Assembly: GCF_051020765.1 (NCBI RefSeq)
Contig: NW_027469170.1
Location: forward strand, 248,001 to 312,000
Source: Lasioglossum baleicum
Taxonomy: Eukaryota > Arthropoda > Insecta > Hymenoptera > Halictidae
Length of the DNA: 64,000 bases
Direction: 5' to 3'
Notes under the pieces: model-generated
Told to the model about the DNA's origin: nothing
Seen by the model: the letters and a program-made list of their open reading frames with translations, nothing else
The model's database searches: none
Position numbers and translations under genes: made by a program
Shown here: in pieces, positions 9,491 to 22,199 of the stretch
Position numbering within the stretch: the stretch's first letter is position 1
How the letters are laid out: the number at the start of each line of letters is the position of its first letter

Positions 9491-11602
9491 TAGCCTGCGG
9501 GATGCATCCTCTCGCACGTGTTTTTACTCGACTAGCCTGCGGGATGCATCGTCTCGCACGTGTTTTTACTCGACTAGCCTGCGGGATGCATCCTCTCGCA
9601 CGTGTTTTTGCTCGACTAGCCATGCGCATCCCAAAAAACCTGCGCATGCGCATCCCAAAAAATCTGCGCATGCGCATCCCACAAAACCTCGCACGTGTTT
9701 GTGCTCGACTAGCCTGCGGGATGCATCCTTTCGCACGTGTTTTTACTCGACTAGCCTGCGGGATGCATCCTCTCGCACGTGTTTTTGCTCGACTAGCCTG
9801 CGGGATGCATCCTCTCGCACGTGTTTGTGCTCGACTAGCCAGCGGGATGCATCGTCTCGCACGTGTTTTTACTCGACTAGCCTGCGGGATGCATCCTCTC
9901 GCATGTGTTTTTGCTCGACTAGCCTGCGGGATGCATCCTCTCGCACGTGTTTTTGCTCGACTAGCCTGCGGGATGCATCCTCTCGCACGTGTTTTTGCTC
10001 GACTAGCCATGCGCATCCCAAAAAACCTGCGCATGCGCATCCCAAAAAATCTGCGCATGCGCATCCCACAAAACCTGCGCATGCGCATCCCACAAAACCT
10101 CGCACGTGTTTGTGCTCGACTAGCCTGCGGGATGCATCCTTTCGCACGTGTTTTTACTCGACTAGCCTGCGGGATGCATCCTCTCGCACGTGTTTGTGCT
10201 CGACTAGCCTGCGGGATGCATCCTCTCGCACGTGTTTTTGCTCGACTAGCCATGCGCATCCCAAAAAACCTGCGCATGCGCATCCCAAAAAATCTGCGCA
10301 TGCGCATCCCACAAAACCTGCGCATGCGCATCCCACAAAACCTCGCACGTGTTTGTGCTCGACTAGCCTGCGGGATGCATCCTTTCGCACGTGTTTTTAC
10401 TCGACTAGCCTGCGGGATGCATCCTCTCGCACGTGTTTTTGCTCGACTAGCCTGCGGGATGCATCCTCTCGCACGTGTTTGTGCTCGACTAGCCTGCGGG
10501 ATGCATCCTCTCGCACGTGTTTTTGCTCGACTAGCCTGCGGGATGCATCCTCTCGCACGTGTTTTTGCTCGACTAGCCATGCGCATCCCAAAAAACCTGC
10601 GCATGCGCATCCCAAAAAATCTGCGCATGCGCATCCCACAAAACCTGCGTATGCGCATCCCACAAAACCTCGCACGTGTTTTTACTCGACTAGCCTGCGG
10701 GATGCATCCTCTCGCACGTGTTTTTACTCGACTAGCCTGCGGGATGCATCCTCTCGCACGTGTTTTTGCTCGGCTAGCCTGCGGGATGCATCCTCTCGCA
10801 CGTGTTTTTGCTCGACTAGCCATGCGCATCCCAAAAAACCTGCGCATGCGCATCCCAAAAAACCTGCGCATGCGCATCCCACAAAACCTCGCACGTGTTT
10901 TTACTCGACTAGCCTGCGGGATGCATCCTCTCGCACGTGTTTTTACTCGACTAGCCTGCGGGATGCATCCTCTCGCACGTGTTTTTACTCGACTAGCCTG
11001 CGGGATGCATCCTCTCGCACGTGTTTTTACTCGACTAGCCTGCGGGATGCATCGTCTCGCACGTGTTTTTACTCGACTAGCCTGCGGGATGCATCCTCTC
11101 GCACGTGTTTTTGCTCGACTAGCCATGCGCATCCCAAAAATCCTGCGCATGCGCATCCCACAAAACCTGCGTATGCGCATCCCACAAAACCTCGCACGTG
11201 TTTTTACTCGACTAGCCTGCGGGATGCATCCTCTCGCACGTGTTTTTACTCGACTAGCCTGCGGGATGCATCCTCTCGCACGTGTTTTTGCTCGACTAGC
11301 CATGCGCATCCCAAAAAACCTGCGCATGCGCATCCCAAAAAACCTGCGCATGCGCATCCCACAAAACCTGCGCATGCGCATCCCACAAAACCTCGCACGT
11401 GTTTTTACTCGACTAGCCTGCGGGATGCATCCTCTCGCACGTGTTTTTGCTCGGCTAGCCTGCGGGATGCATCCTCTCGCACGTGTTTTTGCTCGACTAC
11501 CCATGCGCATCCCAAAAAACCTGCGCATGCGCATCCCAAAAAACCTGCGCATGCGCATCCCACAAAACCTGCGCATGCGCATCCCACAAAACCTCGCACG
11601 TG

Positions 11603-11613
11603 TTTTTCTCGAC
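11603..11613. other. Single-base deletion tag, third copy
   Basis: This is the same deletion 2,123 bp after the 9480 copy and with the same flanks. It closes the open frame of 7741-11616 and the long frame starting at 9360 changes its repeat peptide here, showing that the array does not keep one reading phase. Confidence 0.95.
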
Positions 11614-12369
11614 TAGCCTGCGGGATGCATCCTCTCGCACGTGTTTTTACTCGACTAGCCTGCGGGATGCATCGTCTCGCACGTGTTTTTACTCGACTAG
11701 CCTGCGGGATGCATCCTCTCGCACGTGTTTTTGCTCGACTAGCCATGCGCATCCCAAAAAACCTGCGCATGCGCATCCCAAAAAATCTGCGCATGCGCAT
11801 CCCACAAAACCTCGCACGTGTTTGTGCTCGACTAGCCTGCGGGATGCATCCTTTCGCACGTGTTTTTACTCGACTAGCCTGCGGGATGCATCCTCTCGCA
11901 CGTGTTTTTGCTCGACTAGCCTGCGGGATGCATCCTCTCGCACGTGTTTGTGCTCGACTAGCCAGCGGGATGCATCGTCTCGCACGTGTTTTTACTCGAC
12001 TAGCCTGCGGGATGCATCCTCTCGCATGTGTTTTTGCTCGACTAGCCTGCGGGATGCATCCTCTCGCACGTGTTTTTGCTCGACTAGCCTGCGGGATGCA
12101 TCCTCTCGCACGTGTTTTTGCTCGACTAGCCATGCGCATCCCAAAAAACCTGCGCATGCGCATCCCAAAAAATCTGCGCATGCGCATCCCACAAAACCTG
12201 CGCATGCGCATCCCACAAAACCTCGCACGTGTTTGTGCTCGACTAGCCTGCGGGATGCATCCTTTCGCACGTGTTTTTACTCGACTAGCCTGCGGGATGC
12301 ATCCTCTCGCACGTGTTTGTGCTCGACTAGCCTGCGGGATGCATCCTCTCGCACGTGTTTTTGCTCGAC

Positions 12370-12534
12370 TAGCCATGCGCATCCCAAAAAACCTGCGCAT
12401 GCGCATCCCAAAAAATCTGCGCATGCGCATCCCACAAAACCTGCGCATGCGCATCCCAAAAAATCTGCGCATGCGCATCCCACAAAACCTGCGCATGCGC
12501 ATCCCACAAAACCTCGCACGTGTTTGTGCTCGAC
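12370..12534 (+). repeat. 24-mer run with an internal 48-bp duplication
   Basis: This composite block also holds five short monomers, but the subtype order is AAAAAACC, AAAAAATC, ACAAAACC, AAAAAATC, ACAAAACC, then the terminal unit. The pair AAAAAATC-ACAAAACC appears twice in succession. The related block near 10.25-10.37 kb has three short monomers only. The simplest reading is a local 48-bp tandem duplication inside this block after the larger segment was copied. It also shifts the offset between the two larger copies from 2,123 to 2,171. Confidence 0.88.
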
Positions 12535-12810
12535 TAGCCTGCGGGATGCATCCTTTCGCACGTGTTTTTACTCGACTAGCCTGCGGGATGCATCCTCTCG
12601 CACGTGTTTTTGCTCGACTAGCCTGCGGGATGCATCCTCTCGCACGTGTTTGTGCTCGACTAGCCTGCGGGATGCATCCTCTCGCACGTGTTTTTGCTCG
12701 ACTAGCCTGCGGGATGCATCCTCTCGCACGTGTTTTTGCTCGACTAGCCATGCGCATCCCAAAAAACCTGCGCATGCGCATCCCAAAAAATCTGCGCATG
12801 CGCATCCCAC

Positions 12811-15800
12811 AAAACCTGCGCATGCGCATCCCACAAAACCTCGCACGTGTTTGTGCTCGACTAGCCTGCGGGATGCATCCTTTCGCACGTGTTTTTACTC
12901 GACTAGCCTGCGGGATGTATCCTCTCGCACGTGTTTTTGCTCGACTAGCCTGCGGGATGCATCCTCTCGCACGTGTTTGTGCTCGACTAGCCTGCGGGAT
13001 GCATCCTCTCGCACGTGTTTTTACTCGACTAGCCTGCGGGATGCATCCTCTCGCACGTGTTTTTGCTCGACTAGCCTGCGGGATGCATCCTCTCGCACGT
13101 GTTTTTGCTCGACTAGCCTGCGGGATGCATCCTCTCGCACGTGTTTTTACTCGACTAGCCTGCGGGATGCATCCTCTCGCACGTGTTTTTACTCGACTAC
13201 CCTGCGGGATGCATCCTCTCGCACGTGTTTTTGCTCGACTAGCCATGCGCATCCCAAAAAACCTGCGCATGCGCATCCCAAAAAACCTGCGCATGCGCAT
13301 CCCACAAAACCTGCGTATGCGCATCCCACAAAACCTCGCACGTGTTTTTACTCGACTAGCCTGCGGGATGCATCCTCTCGCACGTGTTTTTACTCGACTA
13401 GCCTGCGGGATGCATCCTCTCGCACGTGTTTTTGCTCGGCTAGCCTGCGGGATGCATCCTCTCGCACGTGTTTTTGCTCGACTAGCCATGCGCATCCCAA
13501 AAAACCTGCGCATGCGCATCCAAAAAAACCTGCGCATGCGCATCCCACAAAACCTCGCACGTGTTTTTACTCGACTAGCCTGCGGGATGCATCCTCTCGC
13601 ACGTGTTTTTACTCGACTAGCCTGCGGGATGCATCCTCTCGCACGTGTTTTTACTCGACTAGCCTGCGGGATGCATCCTCTCGCACGTGTTTTTACTCGA
13701 CTAGCCTGCGGGATGCATCGTCTCGCACGTGTTTTTACTCGACTAGCCTGCGGGATGCATCCTCTCGCACGTGTTTTTGCTCGACTAGCCATGCGCATCC
13801 CAAAAAACCTGCGCATGCGCATCCCAAAAAATCTGCGCATGCGCATCCCACAAAACCTGCGCATGCGCATCCCACAAAACCTCGCACGTGTTTGTGCTCG
13901 ACTAGCCTGCGGGATGCATCCTTTCGCACGTGTTTTTACTCGACTAGCCTGCGGGATGCATCCTCTCGCACGTGTTTTTGCTCGACTAGCCTGCGGGATG
14001 CATCCTCTCGCACGTGTTTTTACTCGACTAGCCTGCGGGATGCATCCTCTCGCACGTGTTTTGACTCGACTACCCTGCGGGATGCATCCTCTCGCACGTG
14101 TTTTTGCTCGACTAGCCATGCGCATCCCAAAAAACCTGCGCATGCGCATCCCAAAAAACCTGCGCATGCGCATCCCACAAAACCTGCGTATGCGCATCCC
14201 ACAAAACCTCGCACGTGTTTTTACTCGACTAGCCTGCGGGATGCATCCTCTCGCACGTGTTTTTACTCGACTAGCCTGCGGGATGCATCGTCTCGCACGT
14301 GTTTTTACTCGACTAGCCTGCGGGATGCATCCTCTCGCACGTGTTTGTGCTCGACTAGCCTGCGGGATGCATCCTCTCGCACGTGTTTTTACTCGACTAG
14401 CCTGCGGGATGTATCCTCTCGCACGTGTTTTTGCTCGACTAGCCTGCGGGATGCATCCTCTCGCACGTGTTTTTGCTCGACTAGCCTGCGGGATGCATCC
14501 TCTCGCACGTGTTTTTACTCGACTAGCCTGCGGGATGCATCCTCTCGCACGTGTTTTTACTCGAATACCCTGCGGGATGCATCCTCTCGCACGTGTTTTT
14601 GCTCGACTAGCCATGCGCATCCCAAAAAACCTGCGCATGCGCACCCCAAAAAATCTGCGCATGCGCATCCCACAAAACCTGCGCATGCGCATCCCACAAA
14701 ACCTCGCACGTGTTTTTGCTCGACTAGCCTGCGGGATGCATCCTCTCGCACGTGTTTGTGCTCGACTAGCCTGCGGGATGCATCCTCTCGCACGTGTTTT
14801 TACTCGACTAGCCTGCGGGATGCATCCTCTCGCACGTGTTTTTGCTCGACTAGCCTGCGGGATGCATCCTCTCGCACGTGTTTTTGCTCGACTAGCCTGC
14901 GGGATGCATCCTCTCGCACGTGTTTTTGCTCGACTAGCCATGCGCATCCCAAAAAACCTGCGCATGCGCATCCCAAAAAACCTGCGCATGCGCATCCCAA
15001 AAAATCTGCGCATGCGCATCCCACAAAACCTGCGCATGCGCATCCCACAAAACCTCGCACGTGTTTGTGCTCGACTAGCCTGCGGGATGCATCCTTTCGC
15101 ACGTGTTTTTACTCGACTAGCCTGCGGGATGTATCCTCTCGCACGTGTTTTTGCTCGACTAGCCTGCGGGATGCATCCTCTCGCACGTGTTTGTGCTCGA
15201 CTAGCCTGCGGGATGCATCCTCTCGCACGTGTTTTTACTCGACTAGCCTGCGGGATGCATCCTCTCGCACGTGTTTTTGCTCGACTAGCCTGCGGGATGC
15301 ATCCTCTCGCACGTGTTTTTGCTCGACTAGCCTGCGGGATGCATCCTCTCGCACGTGTTTTTACTCGACTAGCCTGCGGGATGCATCCTCTCGCACGTGT
15401 TTTTACTCGACTAGCCTGCGGGATGCATCCTCTCGCACGTGTTTTTGCTCGACTAGCCTGCGGGATGCATCCTCTCGCACGTGTTTTTGCTCGACTAGCC
15501 TGCGGGATGCATCCTCTCGCACGTGTTTTTACTCGACTAGCCTGCGGGATGCATCCTCTCGCACGTGTTTTTACTCGAATACCCTGCGGGATGCATCCTC
15601 TCGCACGTGTTTTTGCTCGACTAGCCATGCGCATCCCAAAAAACCTGCGCATGCGCACCCCAAAAAATCTGCGCATGCGCATCCCACAAAACCTGCGCAT
15701 GCGCATCCCACAAAACCTCGCACGTGTTTGTGCTCGACTAGCCTGCGGGATGCATCCTTTCGCACGTGTTTTTACTCGACTAGCCTGCGGGATGCATCCT

Positions 15801-16990
15801 CTCGCACGTGTTTTTGCTCGACTAGCCTGCGGGATGCATCCTCTCGCACGTGTTTGTGCTCGACTAGCCTGCGGGATGCATCCTCTCGCACGTGTTTTTA
15901 CTCGACTAGCCTGCGGGATGCATCCTCTCGCACGTGTTTTTGCTCGACTAGCCTGCGGGATGCATCCTCTCGCACATGTTTTTGCTCGACTAGCCTGCGG
16001 GATGCATCCTCTCGCACGTGTTTTTGCTCGACTAGCCATGCGCATCCCAAAAAACCTGCGCATGCGCATCCCAAAAAATCTGCGCATGCGCATCCCACAA
16101 AACCTGCGCATGCGCATCCCACAAAACCTCGCACGTGTTTGTGCTCGACTAGCCTGCGGGATGCATCCTTTCGCACGTGTTTTTACTCGACTAGCCTGCG
16201 GGATGTATCCTCTCGCACGTGTTTTTGCTCGACTAGCCTGCGGGATGCATCCTCTCGCACGTGTTTGTGCTCGACTAGCCTGCGGGATGCATCCTCTCGC
16301 ACGTGTTTTTACTCGACTAGCCTGCGGGATGCATCCTCTCGCACGTGTTTTTGCTCGACTAGCCTGCGGGATGCATCCTCTCGCACGTGTTTTTGCTCGA
16401 CTAGCCTGCGGGATGCATCCTCTCGCACGTGTTTTTACTCGACTAGCCTGCGGGATGCATCCTCTCGCACGTGTTTTTACTCGACTACCCTGCGGGATGC
16501 ATCCTCTCGCACGTGTTTTTGCTCGACTAGCCATGCGCATCCCAAAAAACCTGCGCATGCGCATCCCAAAAAAACTGCGCATGCGCATCCCAAAAAACCT
16601 GCGCATGCGCATCCCACAAAACCTGCGTATGCGCATCCCACAAAACCTCGCACGTGTTTTTACTCGACTAGCCTGCGGGATGCATCCTCTCGCACGTGTT
16701 TTTACTCGACTAGCCTGCGGGATGCATCCTCTCGCACGTGTTTTTGCTCGGCTAGCCTGCGGGATGCATCCTCTCGCACGTGTTTTTGCTCGACTAGCCA
16801 TGCGCATCCCAAAAAACCTGCGCATGCGCATCCCAAAAAACCTGCGCATGCGCATCCCACAAAACCTCGCACGTGTTTTTACTCGACTAGCCTGCGGGAT
16901 GCATCCTCTCGCACGTGTTTTTACTCGACTAGCCAGCGGGATGCATCCTCTCGCACGTGTTTTTACTCGACTAGCCTGCGGGATGCATCC
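12811..16990. repeat. Mixed array segment introducing new subtypes
   Basis: Several subtypes used heavily downstream are first seen here: GGATGTATCC (near 12917, 14411, 15131, 16205), GTTTTGACTCG (near 14060), GAATACCCTG (near 14564 and 15579), and GCACCCC in the 24-mer following GAATACC. Segments resemble later ones: 14020-14793 is partly recovered at offset 7,993 (22013 onward), and 15571-16176 at offset 6,979 (22550 onward). A run of 13 long monomers lies at 15076-15621. Confidence 0.82.
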
Positions 16991-19900
16991 TCTCGCACGT
17001 GTTTTTACTCGACTAGCCTGCGGGATGCATCCTCTCGCACGTGTTTTTGCTCGACTAGCCTGCGGGATGCATCCTCTCGCACGTGTTTTCACTCGACTAG
17101 CCTGCGGGATGCATCCTCTCGCACGTGTTTTGACTCGACTACCCTGCGGGATGCATCCTCTCGCACGTGTTTTTGCTCGACTAGCCATGCGCATCCCAAA
17201 AAACCTGCGCATGCGCATCCCAAAAAACCTGCGCATGCGCATCCCAAAAAATCTGCGCATGCGCATCCCACAAAACCTGCGCATGCGCATCCCACAAAAC
17301 CTCGCACGTGTTTGTGCTCGACTAGCCTGCGGGATGCATCCTCTCGCACGTGTTTTTACTCGACTAGCCTGCGGGATGCATCCTCTCCCACGTGTTTTTG
17401 CTCGACTAGCCTGCGGGATGCATCCTCTCGCACGTGTTTTTGCTCGACTAGCCTGCGGGATGCATCCTCTCGCACGTGTTTTTACTCGACTAGCCTGCGG
17501 GATGCATCCTCTCGCACGTGTTTTTACTCGACTACCCTGCGGGATGCATCCTCTCGCACGTGTTTTTGCTCGACTAGCCATGCGCATCCCAAAAAACCTG
17601 CGCATGCGCATCCCACAAAACCTGCGTATGCGCATCCCACAAAACCTCGCACGTGTTTTTACTCGACTAGCCTGCGGGATGCATCCTTTCGCACGTGTTT
17701 TTACTCGACTAGCCTGCGGGATGCATCCTCTCGCACGTGTTTTTGCTCGACTAGCCATGCGCATCCCAAAAAACCTGCGCATGCGCATCCCAAAAAATCT
17801 GCGCATGCGCATCCCACAAAACCTGCGCATGCGCATCCCACAAAACCTCGCACGTGTTTGTGCTCGACTAGCCTGCGGGATGCATCCTCTCGCACGTGTT
17901 TGTGCTCGACTAGCCTGCGGGATGCATCCTCTCGCACGTGTTTTTGCTCGACTAGCCTGCGGGATGCATCCTCTCGCACGTGTTTTTGCTCGACTAGCCA
18001 TGCGCATCCCAAAAAACCTGCGCATGCGCATCCCAAAAAATCTGCGCATGCGCATCCCACAAAACCTCGCACGTGTTTGTGCTCGACTAGCCTGCGGGAT
18101 GCATCCTTTCGCACGTGTTTTTACTCGACTAGCCTGCGGGATGTATCCTCTCGCACGTGTTTTTGCTCGACTAGCCTGCGGGATGCATCCTCTCGCACGT
18201 GTTTGTGCTCGACTAGCCTGCGGGATGCATCCTCTCGCACGTGTTTTTACTCGACTAGCCTGCGGGATGCATCCTCTCGCACGTGTTTTTGCTCGACTAG
18301 CCTGCGGGATGCATCCTCTCGCACGTGTTTTTGCTCGACTAGCCTGCGGGATGCATCCTCTCGCACGTGTTTTTACTCGACTAGCCTGCGGGATGCATCC
18401 TCTCGCACGTGTTTTTACTCGACTACCCTGCGGGATGCATCCTCTCGCACGTGTTTTTGCTCGACTAGCCATGCGCATCCCAAAAAACCTGCGCATGCGC
18501 ATCCCAAAAAACCTGCGCATGCGCATCCCACAAAACCTGCGCATGCGCATCCCACAAAACCTCGCACGTGTTTTTACTCGACTAGCCTGCGGGATGCATC
18601 CTCTCGCACGTGTTTTTACTCGACTAGCCTGCGGGATGCATCCTCTCGCACGTGTTTTTACTCGACTAGCCTGCGGGATGCATCCTCTCGCACGTGTTTT
18701 TACTCGACTAGCCTGCGGGATGCATCGTCTCGCACGTGTTTTTACTCGACTAGCCTGCGGGATGCATCCTCTCGCACGTGTTTTTGCTCGACTAGCCATG
18801 CGCATCCCAAAAAACCTGCGCATGCGCATCCCAAAAAATCTGCGCATGCGCATCCCACAAAACCTGCGCATGCGCATCCCACAAAACCTCGCACGTGTTT
18901 GTGCTCGACTAGCCTGCGGGATGCATCCTTTCGCACGTGTTTTTACTCGACTAGCCTGCGGGATGCATCCTCTCGCACGTGTTTTTGCTCGACTAGCCTG
19001 CGGGATGCATCCTCTCGCACGTGTTTTTACTCGACTAGCCTGCGGGATGCATCCTCTCGCACGTGTTTTTGCTCGACTAGCCTGCGGGATGCATCCTCTC
19101 GCACGTGTTTTTGCTCGACTAGCCTGCGGGATGCATCCTCTCGCACGTGTTTTTACTCGACTAGCCTGCGGGATGCATCCTCTCGCACGTGTTTTTACTC
19201 GACTACCCTGCGGGATGCATCCTCTCGCACGTGTTTTTGCTCGACTAGCCATGCGCATCCCAAAAAACCTGCGCATGCGCATCCCAAAAAAACTGCGCAT
19301 GCGCATCCCAAAAAACCTGCGCATGCGCATCCCACAAAACCTGCGTATGCGCATCCCACAAAACCTCGCACGTGTTTTTACTCGACTAGCCTGCGGGATG
19401 CATCCTCTCGCACGTGTTTTTACTCGACTAGCCTGCGGGATGCATCCTCTCGCACGTGTTTTTGCTCGGCTAGCCTGCGGGATGCATCCTCTCGCACGTG
19501 TTTTTGCTCGACTAGCCATGCGCATCCCAAAAAACCTGCGCATGCGCATCCCAAAAAACCTGCGCATGCGCATCCCAAAAAACCTGCGCATGCGCATCCC
19601 ACAAAACCTCGCACGTGTTTTTACTCGACTAGCCTGCGGGATGCATCCTCTCGCACGTGTTTTTACTCGACTAGCCAGCGGGATGCATCCTCTCGCACGT
19701 GTTTTTACTCGACTAGCCTGCGGGATGCATCCTCTCGCACGTGTTTTTACTCGACTAGCCTGCGGGATGCATCGTCTCGCACGTGTTTTTACTCGACTAG
19801 CCTGCGGGATGCATCCTCTCGCACGTGTTTTTGCTCGACTAGCCATGCGCATCCCAAAAAAACCTGCGGATGCGCATCCCAAAAAATCTGCGCATGCGCA

Positions 19901-22051
19901 TCCCACAAAACCTGCGCATGCGCATCCCACAAAACCTCGCACGTGTTTGTGCTCGACTAGCCTGCGGGATGCATCCTTTCGCACGTGTTTTTACTCGACT
20001 AGCCTGCGGGATGCATCCTCTCGCACGTGTTTTTGCTCGACTAGCCTGCGGGATGCATCCTCTCGCACGTGTTTTCACTCGACTAGCCTGCGGGATGCAT
20101 CCTCTCGCACGTGTTTTGACTCGACTACCCTGCGGGATGCATCCTCTCGCACGTGTTTTTGCTCGACTAGCCATGCGCATCCCAAAAAACCTGCGCATGC
20201 GCATCCCAAAAAACCTGCGCATGCGCATCCCAAAAAATCTGCGCATGCGCATCCCACAAAACCTGCGCATGCGCATCCCACAAAACCTCGCACGTGTTTG
20301 TGCTCGACTAGCCTGCGGGATGCATCCTCTCGCACGTGTTTTTACTCGACTAGCCTGCGGGATGCATCCTCTCCCACGTGTTTTTGCTCGACTAGCCTGC
20401 GGGATGCATCCTCTCGCACGTGTTTTTGCTCGACTAGCCTGCGGGATGCATCCTCTCGCACGTGTTTTTACTCGACTAGCCTGCGGGATGCATCCTCTCG
20501 CACGTGTTTTTACTCGACTACCCTGCGGGATGCATCCTCTCGCACGTGTTTTTGCTCGACTAGCCATGCGCATCCCAAAAAACCTGCGCATGCGCATCCC
20601 ACAAAACCTGCGTATGCGCATCCCACAAAACCTCGCACGTGTTTTTACTCGACTAGCCTGCGGGATGCATCCTTTCGCACGTGTTTTTACTCGACTAGCC
20701 TGCGGGATGCATCCTCTCGCACGTGTTTTTGCTCGACTAGCCATGCGCATCCCAAAAAACCTGCGCATGCGCATCCCAAAAAATCTGCGCATGCGCATCC
20801 CACAAAACCTGCGCATGCGCATCCCACAAAACCTCGCACGTGTTTGTGCTCGACTAGCCTGCGGGATGCATCCTCTCGCACGTGTTTGTGCTCGACTAGC
20901 CTGCGGGATGCATCCTCTCGCACGTGTTTTTGCTCGACTAGCCTGCGGGATGCATCCTCTCGCACGTGTTTTTGCTCGACTAGCCATGCGCATCCCAAAA
21001 AACCTGCGCATGCGCATCCCAAAAAATCTGCGCATGCGCATCCCACAAAACCTCGCACGTGTTTGTGCTCGACTAGCCTGCGGGATGCATCCTTTCGCAC
21101 GTGTTTTTACTCGACTAGCCTGCGGGATGTATCCTCTCGCACGTGTTTTTGCTCGACTAGCCTGCGGGATGCATCCTCTCGCACGTGTTTGTGCTCGACT
21201 AGCCTGCGGGATGCATCCTCTCGCACGTGTTTTTACTCGACTAGCCTGCGGGATGCATCCTCTCGCACGTGTTTTTGCTCGACTAGCCTGCGGGATGCAT
21301 CCTCTCGCACGTGTTTTTGCTCGACTAGCCTGCGGGATGCATCCTCTCGCACGTGTTTTTACTCGACTAGCCTGCGGGATGCATCCTCTCGCACGTGTTT
21401 TTACTCGACTACCCTGCGGGATGCATCCTCTCGCACGTGTTTTTGCTCGACTAGCCATGCGCATCCCAAAAAACCTGCGCATGCGCATCCCAAAAAACCT
21501 GCGCATGCGCATCCCACAAAACCTGCGCATGCGCATCCCACAAAACCTCGCACGTGTTTTTACTCGACTAGCCTGCGGGATGCATCCTCTCGCACGTGTT
21601 TTTACTCGACTAGCCTGCGGGATGCATCCTCTCGCACGTGTTTTTACTCGACTAGCCTGCGGGATGCATCCTCTCGCACGTGTTTTTACTCGACTAGCCT
21701 GCGGGATGCATCGTCTCGCACGTGTTTTTACTCGACTAGCCTGCGGGATGCATCCTCTCGCACGTGTTTTTGCTCGACTAGCCATGCGCATCCCAAAAAA
21801 CCTGCGCATGCGCATCCCAAAAAATCTGCGCATGCGCATCCCACAAAACCTGCGCATGCGCATCCCACAAAACCTCGCACGTGTTTGTGCTCGACTAGCC
21901 TGCGGGATGCATCCTTTCGCACGTGTTTTTACTCGACTAGCCTGCGGGATGCATCCTCTCGCACGTGTTTTTGCTCGACTAGCCTGCGGGATGCATCCTC
22001 TCGCACGTGTTTTTACTCGACTAGCCTGCGGGATGCATCCTCTCGCACGTG
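16990..22051. repeat. Higher-order pair, offset 2,986 bp
   Basis: About 16.99-19.06 kb and 19.98-22.05 kb match in register. Shared markers are GTTTTCACTCG (17090 and 20076), the following GTTTTGACTCG, CTCTCCCACGTG (about 17385 and 20371) and a block with two composite units at 17701-18114 and 20687-21100. Similarity stops at about 19,066/22,052, where GTTTTTGCTCGACTAG faces GTTTTGACTCGACTAC. The unmatched stretch between the two copies contains the A7 insertion tag at 19856. Confidence 0.82.
19856..19862. other. Single-base insertion tag (A7), copy 1
   Basis: The A6 tract of a 24-mer has seven A and is followed by CCTGCGGATGCGC, where the last C of GCGC is replaced by G. The insertion and substitution are always found together, so they mark one lineage. 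Confidence 0.95.
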
Positions 22052-22199
22052 TTTTGACTCGACTACCCTGCGGGATGCATCCTCTCGCACGTGTTTTTGC
22101 TCGACTAGCCATGCGCATCCCAAAAAACCTGCGCATGCGCATCCCAAAAAACCTGCGCATGCGCATCCCACAAAACCTGCGTATGCGCATCCCACAAAA

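Larger units (their letters stand above)
7111..10348. repeat. Tandem higher-order pair, offset 1,619 bp
   Basis: Copy 1 (about 7111-8729) and copy 2 (about 8730-10348) abut and match in register. Shared markers include CTCTCCCACGTG (7187 and 8806 areas), the T5 deletion tag (7861 and 9480), CCAGCGGG (about 8219 and 9838) and CATGTG (8283 and 9902). One visible difference is TACCCTG at about 8175 against TAGCCTG in copy 2. The offset is one less than a multiple of three because each period includes one single-base deletion. Boundaries are accurate to roughly one monomer. Confidence 0.85.
8970..12810. repeat. Overlapping higher-order pair, offset 2,123 then 2,171 bp
   Basis: The segment from about 8.97 kb recurs from about 11.09 kb. 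Markers at offset 2,123 are the T5 deletion (9480 and 11603) and CATGTG (9902 and 12025). After the 48-bp expansion within 12370-12534 the offset becomes 2,171 and similarity continues to about 12.81 kb. Offset 2,123 exceeds the 1,619 offset of the neighbouring pair by 504 bp, exactly twelve long monomers. The second copy carries AAAAATCC near 11146 where its partner has a normal A6, a private change. Confidence 0.82.
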
